Shown: positions 1 through 8,232, numbered from the stretch's first letter. The stretch: 64,000 nucleotides of DNA from Lentzea albida (GCF_900111005.1 NZ_FOFV01000003.1:521973-585972); one strand, 5' to 3'. Translations and numbers: made by a program. Notes: generated by a model not told the origin, from the sequence alone.

Positions 1-86
1 CCGCCCGACCACGCGCGTTTGGGACGCGTGTTCAGGAACGCCATGTCCTGCCCGTAGGAGGTGTACAGCTCAGGACGACCCTTCAC
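1..86 (-). CDS. livM: branched-chain amino acid-type ABC transporter permease LivM, N-terminal fragment
   Basis: Only the first 28 codons lie in the window. The reading frame starts at a GTG (84-86) that overlaps the livH stop codon (83-85) in a GTGA arrangement. The visible N-terminus, MKGRPELYTSYGQDMAFLNT, resembles the start of LivM-type permeases found after LivH in actinobacterial HAAT transporters. LivM would be the second membrane permease of the importer. The identification rests on the short N-terminus plus operon position, so the gene continues off the left edge. Confidence 0.7.
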   Translation of the reverse strand, partial: MKGRPELYTSYGQDMAFLNTRPKRAWSG

Positions 87-970
87 AGGCGTTCCACCTC
101 CCGCTTGCCGAACAGTCCGTACGGCCTGACGAGCAGCACGAGCAACATCAACGCGTACGGCGCGACCAGCCCGAAGTTCGGGCCGAGCCACGGGGCGAAG
201 TCGTTCTGGTAGGTGCCGAAGAGCGACTCCACCACCCCGACCGTGAGCCCGCCGACCACGGCGCCGCCCAGCGACTCCAGGCCGCCGATGATGATGGCGG
301 GCAACGCTTTCAGCGCCACGATCCACAGCTGCTGGTCGACACCGGCGCCCGTCGCGACGAACACGCCGGCCAGCGCGGCGAGCCCGCCCGCCAGTGCCCA
401 CGACAGCGCGAACACCGACCCGACCGAGACCCCCTGCGCCAGCGCGACCTCCTGGTCGTAGGCCACGGCCCGCATGGCGAGCCCGATCCGGGAGTAGCGG
501 AAGAACAGGAACAGCAACGCCGTCACGACCGCGGTCGTCGCGATCATCACGAGGTACCGCTCCTGCACCTCGGCGCCCAGGAAGCTCACCGTGTTCAGGC
601 CCCACGGGTCGCCGACCTGCCGGACGTCGAGGCCGATGAACGCGTTCGTCACGACCCTGACCACGACGTCCACGCCGATGGTGATGATCGCGACGACGAA
701 CACCGGTTTGCCGACCATCGGCCGCAGCACCGCGCGTTCGACGCCCAGCGCCAGCACCGCGATCACCACGGCGGCCACGACGACCGCGCCGACGAACGAC
801 ACCGCGGGCGAGAGGTACGAGACCAGCACCGCTCCGGCCAGCATGAACGCCGGCTGCGCAAAGCTGATCACCTGCGTCGACTTGTAGATGATCACGAAGC
901 CGAGCGCGAGCAGCGAGTAGATCGACCCGGTGCCGAGGCCTCGGATCAACGACTGCAGGAACTCATCCAT
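83..970 (-). CDS. livH: branched-chain amino acid-type ABC transporter permease LivH
   Basis: Polytopic inner-membrane protein of 295 aa, the usual LivH length, with about eight hydrophobic segments and the N-terminal pattern (LGTGSIYSLLALGFVIIYKS) typical of HAAT-family permeases. It should pair with LivM to form the channel for a hydrophobic amino acid, aromatic acid or similar carboxylate. The ATG start (968-970) overlaps the end of the acyl-CoA ligase gene by 8 bases, and its stop overlaps the livM start, so the operon is translationally coupled. The substrate cannot be read from the permease. The embedded ligase suggests an organic acid that is activated to a CoA thioester after uptake. 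Confidence 0.9.
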   Translation of the reverse strand: MDEFLQSLIRGLGTGSIYSLLALGFVIIYKSTQVISFAQPAFMLAGAVLVSYLSPAVSFVGAVVVAAVVIAVLALGVERAVLRPMVGKPVFVVAIITIGVDVVVRVVTNAFIGLDVRQVGDPWGLNTVSFLGAEVQERYLVMIATTAVVTALLFLFFRYSRIGLAMRAVAYDQEVALAQGVSVGSVFALSWALAGGLAALAGVFVATGAGVDQQLWIVALKALPAIIIGGLESLGGAVVGGLTVGVVESLFGTYQNDFAPWLGPNFGLVAPYALMLLVLLVRPYGLFGKREVERL

Positions 971-2783
971 ACATGGACTCCACGAGGTCGTCGAACATCT
1001 TGCCCAGCGCGGATCTCTTGACCTTCTGCGTCGCGGTCAGCTCGCCGTCCTCGTGGTCGAGCTCCTTGGGGAACATGCGGAACTTCTTGATCTGCTCGAC
1101 CTGTGCGAACTTCCCGTTCACCTCGGTCACGACCCCCTGCACCAGTTCCAGGACCTCGGGCTTCTCCGACAGGTCCCGGTAGGTGGTGTAGGTGATCCGG
1201 CGCTGCTGCGCCCAGTGGCCGACCGTCTCGTACTCGATGCCGATCAACGCCACCAGGTACGCCCGCTGGTCGCCGATCACCACGGCCTCCTTGATGTACG
1301 GGGAGGTCTTGAGCGCGTTCTCGAGCTCGGACGGCGCGATGTTCTTGCCGCCCGCGGTGATGATGATGTCCTTCATCCGGTCGGTGATCTTCACGTGCGT
1401 GCCGTCGACCCACTCGCCGACGTCACCGGTGTGCAACCAGCCGTCGCTGAGGACCCGTTGTGTGGACTCGGGGTCCTGCCAGTAGCCCGCGAACGTGCCG
1501 CCGTGCTTCGTGAGGATCTCGCCGGTCTCCTCGTCGATCCGGAGCTCGGTGCCGGGCTGCGGTTCGCCGACCGTGCCGAGCCTGACCCGTCCCGGCCGGT
1601 TCCCCGTGGCCACGGCGGTGTTCTCGGTCATGCCGTAGACCTCGTGCATCGGCACTCCGATGCCCATGAAGAACTTGAGCACGTCCGGGGCGATGGGCGC
1701 GGCACCCGAGGCCGCGTACCGGACGTACCGCATGCCGATGCGGGCCTTGAGCGCGCGGAAGCAGAAGAGCCAGCCCAGCGCGTAGAGCATCCGGCTCTGC
1801 CCGGTGTGCTTGCCACCGGTCCTCACCAGGGTCTCGCCGATGGCTTCGGCGCGCCGGAGCCAGAACCGAGTCGTCGTGCGCTTGATCCAGGACGCGCTGG
1901 AGACGCCGATCTTGACGCCCGCCAGCACCTTCTCCCAGATGCGCGGGACACCGAACAGGATCGTCGGCTGCACCTCGCGCAGGTTCGCCTGCACCGTTTC
2001 GATCGACTCGGCGAAGTGGACCTGCACGCCGCTGGCCGCGCTGAACCACGTCGTGAAGATCCGTTCGGCGACGTGGCACAACGGCAGGTAGGACAGCGTG
2101 ACGTCGGCGGAGGACGGCGGTGGCGAAGTGAAACCGCCGCCCTCCACCAGCACGTGGACGGCGAACTCGACGTTCGCCACGGTGAGCATCGCCCCCTTGG
2201 GCGGCCCGGTGGTGCCGGAGGTGTAGATCAGCGTCATGACGTCACCGGGTTCGGTGGCCGCCATGCGGTCCGCGAGCTCGCCGCCGAACTCGTCGCGATG
2301 AGCCGCTCCCAACGCCAGGAAGTCCTCCCAGGCCAGGAGTTTCGGGTTGTCGTACCGGCCTTTGATGCCGCGCGGCTCGACGTAGACGATCCACTCCAGG
2401 TCGGGCGTGTCCTCCAGGACCAGCAACGCCTTGTCGACCTGCTCCTGGTCTTCCGCGATGAGGATCCGCGCACCCGAGTGCGACAGGAGGTAGGCGACCT
2501 CGGATGCCGGGTTCGTCGGGTAGAGCCCGACCGTGATGCCGCGGGCGGCGACGATGCCGAGGTCGGCGTAGAGCCACTCGCGGCGGTTCTCGGAGTGGAT
2601 CGCGACCCGTTCGCCCGGCTGGAGCCCCAGTGCGAGCAACGCGTGCCCGACCAGTTCGACGCTGGACCAGTAGGCGGCCCAGCTGACCTCCTGCCAGATG
2701 CCGAAGTCCTTGGCACGCAAAGCGATCTGGTCGGGCGTGTGCTCGGCGCGGTCCTTCACGCGCGTGACGACGGTGGTGGTCAT
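963..2783 (-). CDS. AMP-binding long-chain fatty acid/aromatic acid-CoA ligase embedded in the liv operon
   Basis: 606 aa member of the adenylate-forming (ANL) superfamily, which activates a carboxylic acid with ATP to an acyl-AMP and then an acyl-CoA. The ATP/AMP P-loop YTSGTTGPPKGA is at about residues 187-198. The motif YGMTEN and a D-x-x-x-W/HTGD region follow, with the C-terminal swinging domain carrying the conserved lysine region (GKNIAPSELEN). Length and order fit the FadD15-like long-chain ligases (FAA1 type). The ATG start at 2781-2783 overlaps the livG stop (ATGA); an apparent upstream extension of the frame is inside livG and unlikely to be translated. The ligase and transporter probably couple import with CoA activation. 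Confidence 0.88.
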   Translation of the reverse strand: MTTTVVTRVKDRAEHTPDQIALRAKDFGIWQEVSWAAYWSSVELVGHALLALGLQPGERVAIHSENRREWLYADLGIVAARGITVGLYPTNPASEVAYLLSHSGARILIAEDQEQVDKALLVLEDTPDLEWIVYVEPRGIKGRYDNPKLLAWEDFLALGAAHRDEFGGELADRMAATEPGDVMTLIYTSGTTGPPKGAMLTVANVEFAVHVLVEGGGFTSPPPSSADVTLSYLPLCHVAERIFTTWFSAASGVQVHFAESIETVQANLREVQPTILFGVPRIWEKVLAGVKIGVSSASWIKRTTTRFWLRRAEAIGETLVRTGGKHTGQSRMLYALGWLFCFRALKARIGMRYVRYAASGAAPIAPDVLKFFMGIGVPMHEVYGMTENTAVATGNRPGRVRLGTVGEPQPGTELRIDEETGEILTKHGGTFAGYWQDPESTQRVLSDGWLHTGDVGEWVDGTHVKITDRMKDIIITAGGKNIAPSELENALKTSPYIKEAVVIGDQRAYLVALIGIEYETVGHWAQQRRITYTTYRDLSEKPEVLELVQGVVTEVNGKFAQVEQIKKFRMFPKELDHEDGELTATQKVKRSALGKMFDDLVESMYG

Positions 2784-3559
2784 GGCGTCACGCTCTTGTG
2801 CTGCTCGCCGAGGTAGGCCCGGATGACGTCGGGGTCCTGCTGCACCTCCGCGGGCGTGCCGGTGCGGATCGGGCGGCCGAAGTCCATGACCATCACGCGG
2901 TCGGCCAGGTCCATCACGAGGCCCATGTCGTGCTCCACCATGATCATCGGGATGTTCAGCTCCTCGCGGACGTCCAGGATGAACCGCGCCATGTCCTCGG
3001 TCTCCTCGACGTTCATGCCCGCGACCGGCTCGTCCAGCAGGAGCAGCTTCGGCTCCATCGCGAGCGCCCTGCCCAGCTCGACGCGCTTCTGCACGCCGTA
3101 GGGCAGCAGGCCGACCGGGAACCGGCGCCACTGCTCCAGCTCCAGGAAGTCGATGACCTCCTCGACCGCGGCCCTGTTCGCCAACTCCTCGGTGCGGGCC
3201 CTGCCGAGCCAGAAGAACGCCGACAGCGCGCCGTACCGCATGTGGTTATGGCGGCCCAGCATGAGGTTGTCGACGACGGTGAGGTGCGAGAACAGCTCGA
3301 TGTTCTGGAACGTGCGGGCCATGCCCTGCGCGGCGATGCGGTGCGGCCGCTTGCCGACCAGGTCGGTGCCGTGGAACCGCACGGTGCCGCGCTGCGGCCG
3401 GTAGACGCCGCTCAGGACGTTGAAGATGGAGGTCTTGCCGGCGCCGTTCGGGCCGATGATGGCGAAGAGCTCACCCTCCTCGACGCTGAACGAGACGTTG
3501 TCGACGGCCACCACGCCGTCGAACGCGAGCCGCACCTCGGTGACTTCGAGAACGCTCAT
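2780..3559 (-). CDS. livG: HAAT-family ABC transporter ATP-binding protein LivG
   Basis: 259 aa cytoplasmic ATPase that powers the LivHM permease. Walker A is GPNGAGKT near residue 40. The long insertion around AAQGMARTFQNIELF and the terminal IMVEHDMGLVM switch region are typical of LivG. I chose the ATG at 3557-3559 (MSVLEVTEVRL) because it overlaps the livF stop in an ATGA arrangement; a second ATG three codons upstream lies inside livF. The signature motif is atypical (LLPYGVQKRVELGRAL), as is common in LivG proteins, which carry a divergent LSGGQ. Confidence 0.9.
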   Translation of the reverse strand: MSVLEVTEVRLAFDGVVAVDNVSFSVEEGELFAIIGPNGAGKTSIFNVLSGVYRPQRGTVRFHGTDLVGKRPHRIAAQGMARTFQNIELFSHLTVVDNLMLGRHNHMRYGALSAFFWLGRARTEELANRAAVEEVIDFLELEQWRRFPVGLLPYGVQKRVELGRALAMEPKLLLLDEPVAGMNVEETEDMARFILDVREELNIPMIMVEHDMGLVMDLADRVMVMDFGRPIRTGTPAEVQQDPDVIRAYLGEQHKSVTP

Positions 3560-4329
3560 GACAGCCACCGCTTCCTGCGCTTGTAGTGCTTGACCGCACG
3601 GAACGACGAGGTGCCGAGACCGAGGTAGAACTCGCGGATGTCGTCGTCGGCGAGCAGTGCCCGCGCCGGTTTGTCCATGACGACCTTGCCGGTCTCGAGC
3701 ACGTAGCCGTGGTCGGCGATGGACAGCGCCATGCTGGCGTTCTGCTCGACCAGCAGGACCGTGGTGCCCTGTTCGTTGATCTTCACGACGAGGTCGCGGA
3801 TCTGCTGCACGAGCAACGGCGCGAGGCCGAGGCTGGGTTCGTCCAGCAGCAGGTAGGACGGCTCCGACATCAGCGCCCGCCCGATCGAGAGCATCTGCTG
3901 CTCACCGCCGGACAGGTAGCCCGCGCTCTGTCTTCGCCGTTCCAGCAGGCGTGGGAACAGTTCGTAACAACGGTCCAGGTTCTGCCTGAGCCGTTTGGGT
4001 CTCGCGTGACCTCCTACCTTGAGGTTCTCCTCGACGGTCAGCTCGGCCAGGATCCTGCGGCCCTCCAGCGCCTGCTTGATCCCGCGCTCGGCGATCCGCG
4101 CCGGTGGGAGGCGGTGGATCGGTTCACCGTCGAGGGTGATCGAGCCCTTCGTGACCTTGCCGTCGTGCACGTCGAGCAGGCCGCTGAAGGCCCTCATCAA
4201 CGTCGTTTTCCCAGCTCCGTTGGCTCCGAGCAGGGCAACGACCTTGCCCTGGGGCACCTGCAGGCTCACGCCCCGGAGCACCAGCATCACGTCGTCGTAG
4301 ACAACCTCAAGGTTGTTCGCCTCGAGCAC
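3556..4329 (-). CDS. livF: HAAT-family ABC transporter ATP-binding protein LivF
   Basis: 257 aa second ATPase of the transporter and first gene of the operon. Walker A is GANGAGKTT, the signature is YLSGGEQQML, and Walker B is YLLLDEPSLGLAP; the LVEQNA switch is typical of LivF. The GTG start (4327-4329) is preceded by a good AGGAGG ribosome site. The C-terminal tail is longer and more basic than usual (ending KHYKRRKRWLS). Transcription probably starts in the 214-base divergent region shared with the SRPBCC gene, where an inverted repeat (4353-4368) may be an operator. Confidence 0.9.
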   Translation of the reverse strand: MLEANNLEVVYDDVMLVLRGVSLQVPQGKVVALLGANGAGKTTLMRAFSGLLDVHDGKVTKGSITLDGEPIHRLPPARIAERGIKQALEGRRILAELTVEENLKVGGHARPKRLRQNLDRCYELFPRLLERRRQSAGYLSGGEQQMLSIGRALMSEPSYLLLDEPSLGLAPLLVQQIRDLVVKINEQGTTVLLVEQNASMALSIADHGYVLETGKVVMDKPARALLADDDIREFYLGLGTSSFRAVKHYKRRKRWLS

Positions 4330-4352
4330 CAGCGCCTCCTAGGGGCCCCTGA

Positions 4353-4368
4353 CATACCGAGCAGTATG
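4353..4368. promoter_or_regulatory. inverted repeat upstream of livF, candidate TetR-type operator
   Basis: CATAC-CGAGCA-GTATG forms a 5-6-5 inverted repeat 24 bases before the livF start. The ATACCGA...GTAT pattern resembles operators of TetR regulators that control acyl-CoA and aromatic-acid genes in actinobacteria (recalled pattern, not searched). No regulator gene is adjacent, so its binding partner is unknown. Confidence 0.35.
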
Positions 4369-4484
4369 CAGCTCTTGAGACGTGGATCACAGAGCAGTTT
4401 GACCACTGTGGGCGATTTCGTGATGCGCAGATCGCAAGTGGTTCAGCACTCTGCGTGACCGTCCACATCGGACTCGTTGCCGAT

Positions 4485-4509
4485 GTGTAACAGGGCGTGA
4501 CACGGGTAC
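4485..4509 (+). promoter_or_regulatory. candidate SigF/SigB-type promoter before the SRPBCC-sigma operon
   Basis: GTGT, 15 bases, then GGGTAC lies 35 bases upstream of the start codon. This matches the general-stress sigma pattern GTTT-N14-16-GGGTA with one mismatch. Because the second gene of the operon is a sigma factor of that family, autoregulation is plausible. The pattern is short and unproven. Confidence 0.35.
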
Positions 4510-4543
4510 TCACGTGTCGACACCAATCGAAGGAGGAGGTTTC

Positions 4544-5008
4544 GTGACCACCATTGAGAAGTCGGTGGACGTCCAGGTGCCGGTGAGCACGGCGTACAAC
4601 CAGTGGACCCAGTTCGAATCCTTCCCGGCGTTCATGGACGGCGTCGAGAAGATCGACCAGGTCACGCCGACGATGACGCACTGGACCACGAAGATCGGCG
4701 GGGTCGTCCGCGAGTTCGACGCGGAGATCACCGAACAGCACCCCGACGAGCGCGTCGCGTGGACCACGGTCGAGGGCCCGTCGCAGGCGGGTGTGGTCAC
4801 CTTCCACCGGATCGACAACGACACCACGCGGGTCCACCTGCAGATGGAGTACGAGCCGGAGACCCTGACCGAGAAGGCCGGAGCCGCGCTCGGCGTGGTC
4901 GGCCACCGGATCGAGGGTGACCTCAAGCGGTTCAAGGAGTTCATCGAGAACCGCGGCACCGAGACCGGCGCGTGGCGCGGCGACGTGACGCCGCCCCCTC
5001 AGGTCTGA
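4544..5008 (+). CDS. SRPBCC family (polyketide cyclase/dehydrase-like) protein
   Basis: 154 aa soluble protein with the START/Bet v1-like pattern of small cyclase/dehydrase-like proteins: N-terminal strand (TTIEKSVDVQVPVSTAYNQW), FPAFMDGVEKI, then a central beta-sheet and a C-terminal helix (GDLKRFKEFIENR). Such proteins bind hydrophobic ligands; many actinobacterial stress-associated members have no known ligand. I chose the GTG at 4544 because AGGAGGAGGT ends just 3 bases before it; the frame is open further upstream without a ribosome site. It is followed after 12 bases by a SigF-like sigma gene, which suggests a stress-response operon. Confidence 0.82.
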   Translation: MTTIEKSVDVQVPVSTAYNQWTQFESFPAFMDGVEKIDQVTPTMTHWTTKIGGVVREFDAEITEQHPDERVAWTTVEGPSQAGVVTFHRIDNDTTRVHLQMEYEPETLTEKAGAALGVVGHRIEGDLKRFKEFIENRGTETGAWRGDVTPPPQV

Positions 5009-5020
5009 TCGCGGTGCGCG

Positions 5021-5740
5021 TTGACGCCGGACCAGCACGCGGCGTTCGAGGAACTCGCCCGCACCGCCCGTGACTCGCCTCGCTACCACGTGATGCGGGA
5101 CCGGCTGGTGCGCGAGTACCTCCCGCTCGCCCGGCACATCGCCCGTCGCTTCAGCGAGCGCGGTGAGCCCATGGAAGACCTGGCGCAGGTGGCCGCCGTA
5201 GGCCTGATCAACGCGATCGACCGGTTCGACGTCGGCCGGCAGACGGACTTCCTGTCCTACGCCGTGCCGACGATCACCGGCGAGGTGCGGCGCCACTTCC
5301 GCGACCAGTGCTGGGCGGTGCGCGTACCCAGGAGGTTGAAGGAGCTGTGCGACGCCATCGACGGTGCCACCGCCGAACTGTCGCACCGCACCGGGCGGTC
5401 TCCCACTCCCTCCGAGATCGCCCGGCACCTCGGGGTGCCGCTCACCGACGTCTACGAGGGCCTGCGCATCGAGAAGAACATCGCGTTCGCCCCTCTCGAC
5501 TCGCTGGAGAGCTCCACCGTCGACGACCCCGCGCTGGAGGGCGTCGAGATCCACGAGGCCCTGCAGCCGATGCTGCGGGGCCTCCCCCGGCGTGAGCGGA
5601 CCATCGTGGTCCTCCGGTTCTTCGGCCGGCTCACCCAGACCGAGATCGCCCGCCGCGTGGGGGTCTCCCAGATGCACGTGTCGAGGCTGCTCACCAAGTC
5701 ACTGGAGCAGCTGCGGCACGATTTGCTGGCAGAGGAGTGA
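5021..5740 (+). CDS. SigF/SigB-type (group 3) RNA polymerase sigma factor
   Basis: 239 aa sigma-70 protein with region 2 (YLPLARHIARRFSERGEPME, then DLAQVAAVGLINAIDRFD), the region 2.4 stretch TITGEVRRHFRD, region 3 and a region 4 helix-turn-helix (LTQTEIARRVGVSQMHVSRL). This organisation is typical of SigB/SigF/SigG general-stress and differentiation sigma factors. The only in-frame start between the in-frame stop at 5006 and the conserved domain is the TTG at 5021, so a rare TTG start is likely. No anti-sigma gene is adjacent. A STAS-domain anti-anti-sigma protein lies 3.3 kb away (9019-9387). Confidence 0.88.
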   Translation: MTPDQHAAFEELARTARDSPRYHVMRDRLVREYLPLARHIARRFSERGEPMEDLAQVAAVGLINAIDRFDVGRQTDFLSYAVPTITGEVRRHFRDQCWAVRVPRRLKELCDAIDGATAELSHRTGRSPTPSEIARHLGVPLTDVYEGLRIEKNIAFAPLDSLESSTVDDPALEGVEIHEALQPMLRGLPRRERTIVVLRFFGRLTQTEIARRVGVSQMHVSRLLTKSLEQLRHDLLAEE

Positions 5741-5741
5741 A

Positions 5742-5786
5742 ATGGGCGAGCGGGAATGTCCGGTCCTGGCGATACTGGCCTCATGA
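5742..5786 (+). CDS. possible 14-codon leader peptide before the DUF4383 gene
   Basis: An ATG 10 bases after the start of a GAGGAG ribosome site opens a tiny frame (MGERECPVLAILAS). It ends in a TGA overlapping the ATG at 5783 (ATGA), which is a plausible start of the downstream membrane protein. The arrangement would couple translation of the membrane protein to this mini-ORF. Nothing else supports it being a real peptide, and chance occurrence is quite possible. Confidence 0.28.
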   Translation: MGERECPVLAILAS

Positions 5787-6205
5787 ACCGGTTGCGGTGG
5801 CCCCAGAAGCTGGCGGTCGGCACCGGCGCCCTGCTCGTCCTGTGGGGCGTCGGTGGCTTCTTCGTGACCGGCTTCTCGTCGTTCGCGGGTGAGTCCGACA
5901 CGTGGATCCTCTGGCTGCGGGTCAACCCGCTGCAGAACGTCATCCACCTGGTCTTCGGCGCCGCGCTCCTGCTCACCGCTCCCCGCCTGCGGGCGTTGAG
6001 CGGGACGGCGCTGCTGGTGGCGGTGCTGTTCCTGGTGCTGTTCGGGCTGGGCCTCGCCCGCTACGACGACGAGGTCGTGAACTTCCTGAACGTGAACCCC
6101 GGCAGCAACGCGCTGCACTTCATCGCGGGCTTCGCCGCACTGGCGTCCGCGCAGGGTGCCGCGTGGTGCCGCCAGTGCGACCGGGCCGCGCTCAAGCCTG
6201 CCTGA
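5783..6205 (+). CDS. DUF4383 family integral membrane protein
   Basis: About 140 aa with four hydrophobic segments. The pattern NPLQNVIHLVFGAALL and, near the end, NVNPGSNALHFIAGFAAL matches the DUF4383 family of small actinobacterial four-helix membrane proteins of unknown role. The frame is also open from an ATG at 5756, but no ribosome site precedes it; the ATG at 5783 overlaps the end of a small upstream ORF. It follows the sigma factor gene closely and may be co-transcribed. The last 14 bases overlap the convergent topoisomerase gene. Confidence 0.78.
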   Translation: MNRLRWPQKLAVGTGALLVLWGVGGFFVTGFSSFAGESDTWILWLRVNPLQNVIHLVFGAALLLTAPRLRALSGTALLVAVLFLVLFGLGLARYDDEVVNFLNVNPGSNALHFIAGFAALASAQGAAWCRQCDRAALKPA

Positions 6206-7115
6206 GCAGCTTGCGCACGGCCCGTTCCGGGTCTCCCCCGCCGATGACCCGCCCCTGCTCGAACGCCTCGACGAGCCGCGGATCCACATAGGACTTCCGC
6301 GTCACAGCGGGCGTGTTGCCCAGCTCGGCGGCGACCTCCTTCATGACCGCGCTGATCGCGCGCTGCGACGGCCTGCCGCGCCTGGCCAGCTCCGCCGCGA
6401 AGAACTCCGCCGCGAACACCGTCGCGCGCCAGGTGCGCAGGTCCTTCACGCTGAACTCGTCGCCGACCAGCTCGCGGAAGCGCTCGTTGACGTCGTCCGC
6501 GGTGATCTCGAAGACGCGGCAGTCCGGCGTCTTGCCGCGCAGGAGCGACTTCAACGCCCTGGCGAGCTCGGGATCGGTGATCTCCTGGTCGACCTCGACG
6601 CCGGACTTGGCCGGGAAGTGGAACCGGACCCGGCTGCCGCGCACCGAGAGGTGTTCGCAGAGCAGGGTGGCGACGCCGTGCGTGCCGTTCTCCTCCACGT
6701 ACTGCTCGTGCCCGACGCGGAAGATGCCGCGGTCCAGCAGGCGCAGCGCGACGGCGAGCAACCTCGTGCGGCCGCGCGCCTTCATGTCCCGCGCGACCTG
6801 CTCGCGGAACTTCCCGAGCTTCGGCGCGAGCTTCAGCACCCGGTCGAACTTCTCCGCGTCCCGCTGGACGCGCCACTGCTCGTGGTAGAGGTACTGGCGC
6901 CGCCCGGCGTCGTCGTACCCGACGGCCTGGATGTGCCCGGTGGGGTGCGGCGAGATCCACACCTCCCGCCATGCAGGCGGGATGACCAGGGCTTTCACCC
7001 GCGCGACGTCGTCCGCGGTGAGCGTCTGCCCCTTCGCGTCGGTGTAGCGGAAGCCCTTGCCCTGGCGGCGGCGGGTCCAGCCCGGACCCGCCGGGTCGCT
7101 GCGACGCAGTCTCAT
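6192..7115 (-). CDS. type IB DNA topoisomerase (poxvirus/mimivirus-like)
   Basis: 307 aa enzyme that relaxes supercoiled DNA by nicking one strand through a 3'-phosphotyrosine. The N-terminal domain contains IPPAWREVWISPHPTGHIQA, typical of the bacterial topoisomerase IB family. The catalytic domain holds the conserved RxxRLL/GHEQY region, and the C-terminal nucleophile is probably Tyr276 in RKSYVDPRLVEAF. Length fits the compact bacterial members. It is monocistronic and overlaps the end of the convergent DUF4383 gene by 14 bases. Confidence 0.9.
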   Translation of the reverse strand: MRLRRSDPAGPGWTRRRQGKGFRYTDAKGQTLTADDVARVKALVIPPAWREVWISPHPTGHIQAVGYDDAGRRQYLYHEQWRVQRDAEKFDRVLKLAPKLGKFREQVARDMKARGRTRLLAVALRLLDRGIFRVGHEQYVEENGTHGVATLLCEHLSVRGSRVRFHFPAKSGVEVDQEITDPELARALKSLLRGKTPDCRVFEITADDVNERFRELVGDEFSVKDLRTWRATVFAAEFFAAELARRGRPSQRAISAVMKEVAAELGNTPAVTRKSYVDPRLVEAFEQGRVIGGGDPERAVRKLLRQA

Positions 7116-7129
7116 GTGGTCACTCCGAG

Positions 7130-7153
7130 GTTGATCAGCACGAGACGCGGGTA
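7130..7153 (+). promoter_or_regulatory. candidate SigF-type promoter of the carboxylate-amine ligase gene
   Basis: GTTG, 15 bases, GGGTAC, ending 11 bases before the ATG at 7165. It has the same spacing as the candidate promoter at 4485-4509 and differs by one base from the GTTT-N14-16-GGGTA pattern. Transcription from here would leave almost no leader, which agrees with the absence of a ribosome site before the ATG. Confidence 0.33.
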
Positions 7154-7164
7154 CCCGCTCGCCG

Positions 7165-8232
7165 ATGAATAACTACACGGTCGGTGTGGAACAGGAGTTC
7201 CTCCTCGTCGATCCCGATTCGCGGCGGCCGGTGGCACTGGCGCCACGGGTGCGGGAGATCTCGCGCGCGCCCGGAGACCTCGACGTCCAGGGCGAGCTGA
7301 CGCCGTTCCAGATCGAGGTCGCCACCGGCGTCACCTCGTCCTTCGCCGAGCTCGACGAGCAGGTGCGCCGCGGGCGCCGGGTGCTCGTGGACGCCGCGGA
7401 CGAGGCCGGGTGCCGGCTCGTGGCGACGGGCATGCCGCCGATCGGCGAGGCCGGTCCGCCGCCCGGCTCGGACGACCCCCGCTATCACCAGATCGAGTAC
7501 TCGCACCGCCGGCTCGTCGTCGGGAAGGGCGCGTGCGGGCTGCACGTCCACGTCGGCGTGCCGGACAGGGCGGAGGCGCTGCGGGCGTCCAACAAGATCC
7601 GGGTGTGGCTGCCGACCCTGCTCGCGCTGAGCGCGAACTCGCCCTACTACGAGGGGGAGGACACCGGCTACGCCAGCTGGCGGTCGATGGTCTGGTCGCG
7701 CTGGCCGGTGAGCGGCCCGCCGCCGGAGTGGGACGGCCCCGAGCAGTACGACGGCACGGTCGACGCGCTCATCGCGACGCAGGCCCTGCTGGACAAGGCG
7801 ATGGTCTACTGGGACGTCCGACCGTCGGAGGATCATCCGACCGTCGAGGTGCGCGTCGCCGACATCCCCCAGCTGGCAACGGAAGTCGCGGTCCTCGCCG
7901 AGCTGATCGGGGCGCTCGTCGTGACGGAACCCTCCGAAGGACGGGTGGACGATTCCGTACTGCGGGCGGCATATTGGCGGGCGTCGCGCGACGGGGTCGA
8001 CGGACTGGCCGCCGATCCACACACCGGAAAACTCTCCCCCGCGTTCGACCGGGCAGTGTCGCTCGTTGAGCACGTCGAGGTCGCGCTGCGCGATCGTGGC
8101 ACTCTGTCTACTGTGGAGCAGCAGTTGGACTGGTTGCGCCACAACGGCAGCGGTGCCGCTCGGCAACGACGCTCCCCGGACCCCGAGTCCCTTGTGGACA
8201 TGCTGATCGCCCGAACGCGTGAGGAAACCTGA
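7165..8232 (+). CDS. YbdK-type glutamate--cysteine ligase 2 (carboxylate-amine ligase)
   Basis: 355 aa enzyme of the YbdK/GCS2 family, which joins a carboxylate (often glutamate) to an amine such as cysteine with ATP. The N-terminal VGVEQEFLLVD, the GELTPFQIEVATGV strand and the CGLHVHVGVPD metal/ATP-binding motif are diagnostic of the family, as is WDVRPSEDHPTVEVRVADI. In actinobacteria, related EgtA proteins make gamma-glutamylcysteine for ergothioneine, but no egt genes are adjacent, so the product is open. The ATG lacks a clear ribosome site and may be leaderless. Its TGA overlaps the next start (TGATG), so the two genes form an operon. Confidence 0.87.
   Translation: MNNYTVGVEQEFLLVDPDSRRPVALAPRVREISRAPGDLDVQGELTPFQIEVATGVTSSFAELDEQVRRGRRVLVDAADEAGCRLVATGMPPIGEAGPPPGSDDPRYHQIEYSHRRLVVGKGACGLHVHVGVPDRAEALRASNKIRVWLPTLLALSANSPYYEGEDTGYASWRSMVWSRWPVSGPPPEWDGPEQYDGTVDALIATQALLDKAMVYWDVRPSEDHPTVEVRVADIPQLATEVAVLAELIGALVVTEPSEGRVDDSVLRAAYWRASRDGVDGLAADPHTGKLSPAFDRAVSLVEHVEVALRDRGTLSTVEQQLDWLRHNGSGAARQRRSPDPESLVDMLIARTREET

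Noticed and set aside
930..2816. 628-codon open frame on the plus strand opposite the acyl-CoA ligase
   Set aside because: Codon-bias shadow: Arg/Asp/Leu/His-rich composition without domains, and the opposite strand carries a clear ANL-family enzyme.
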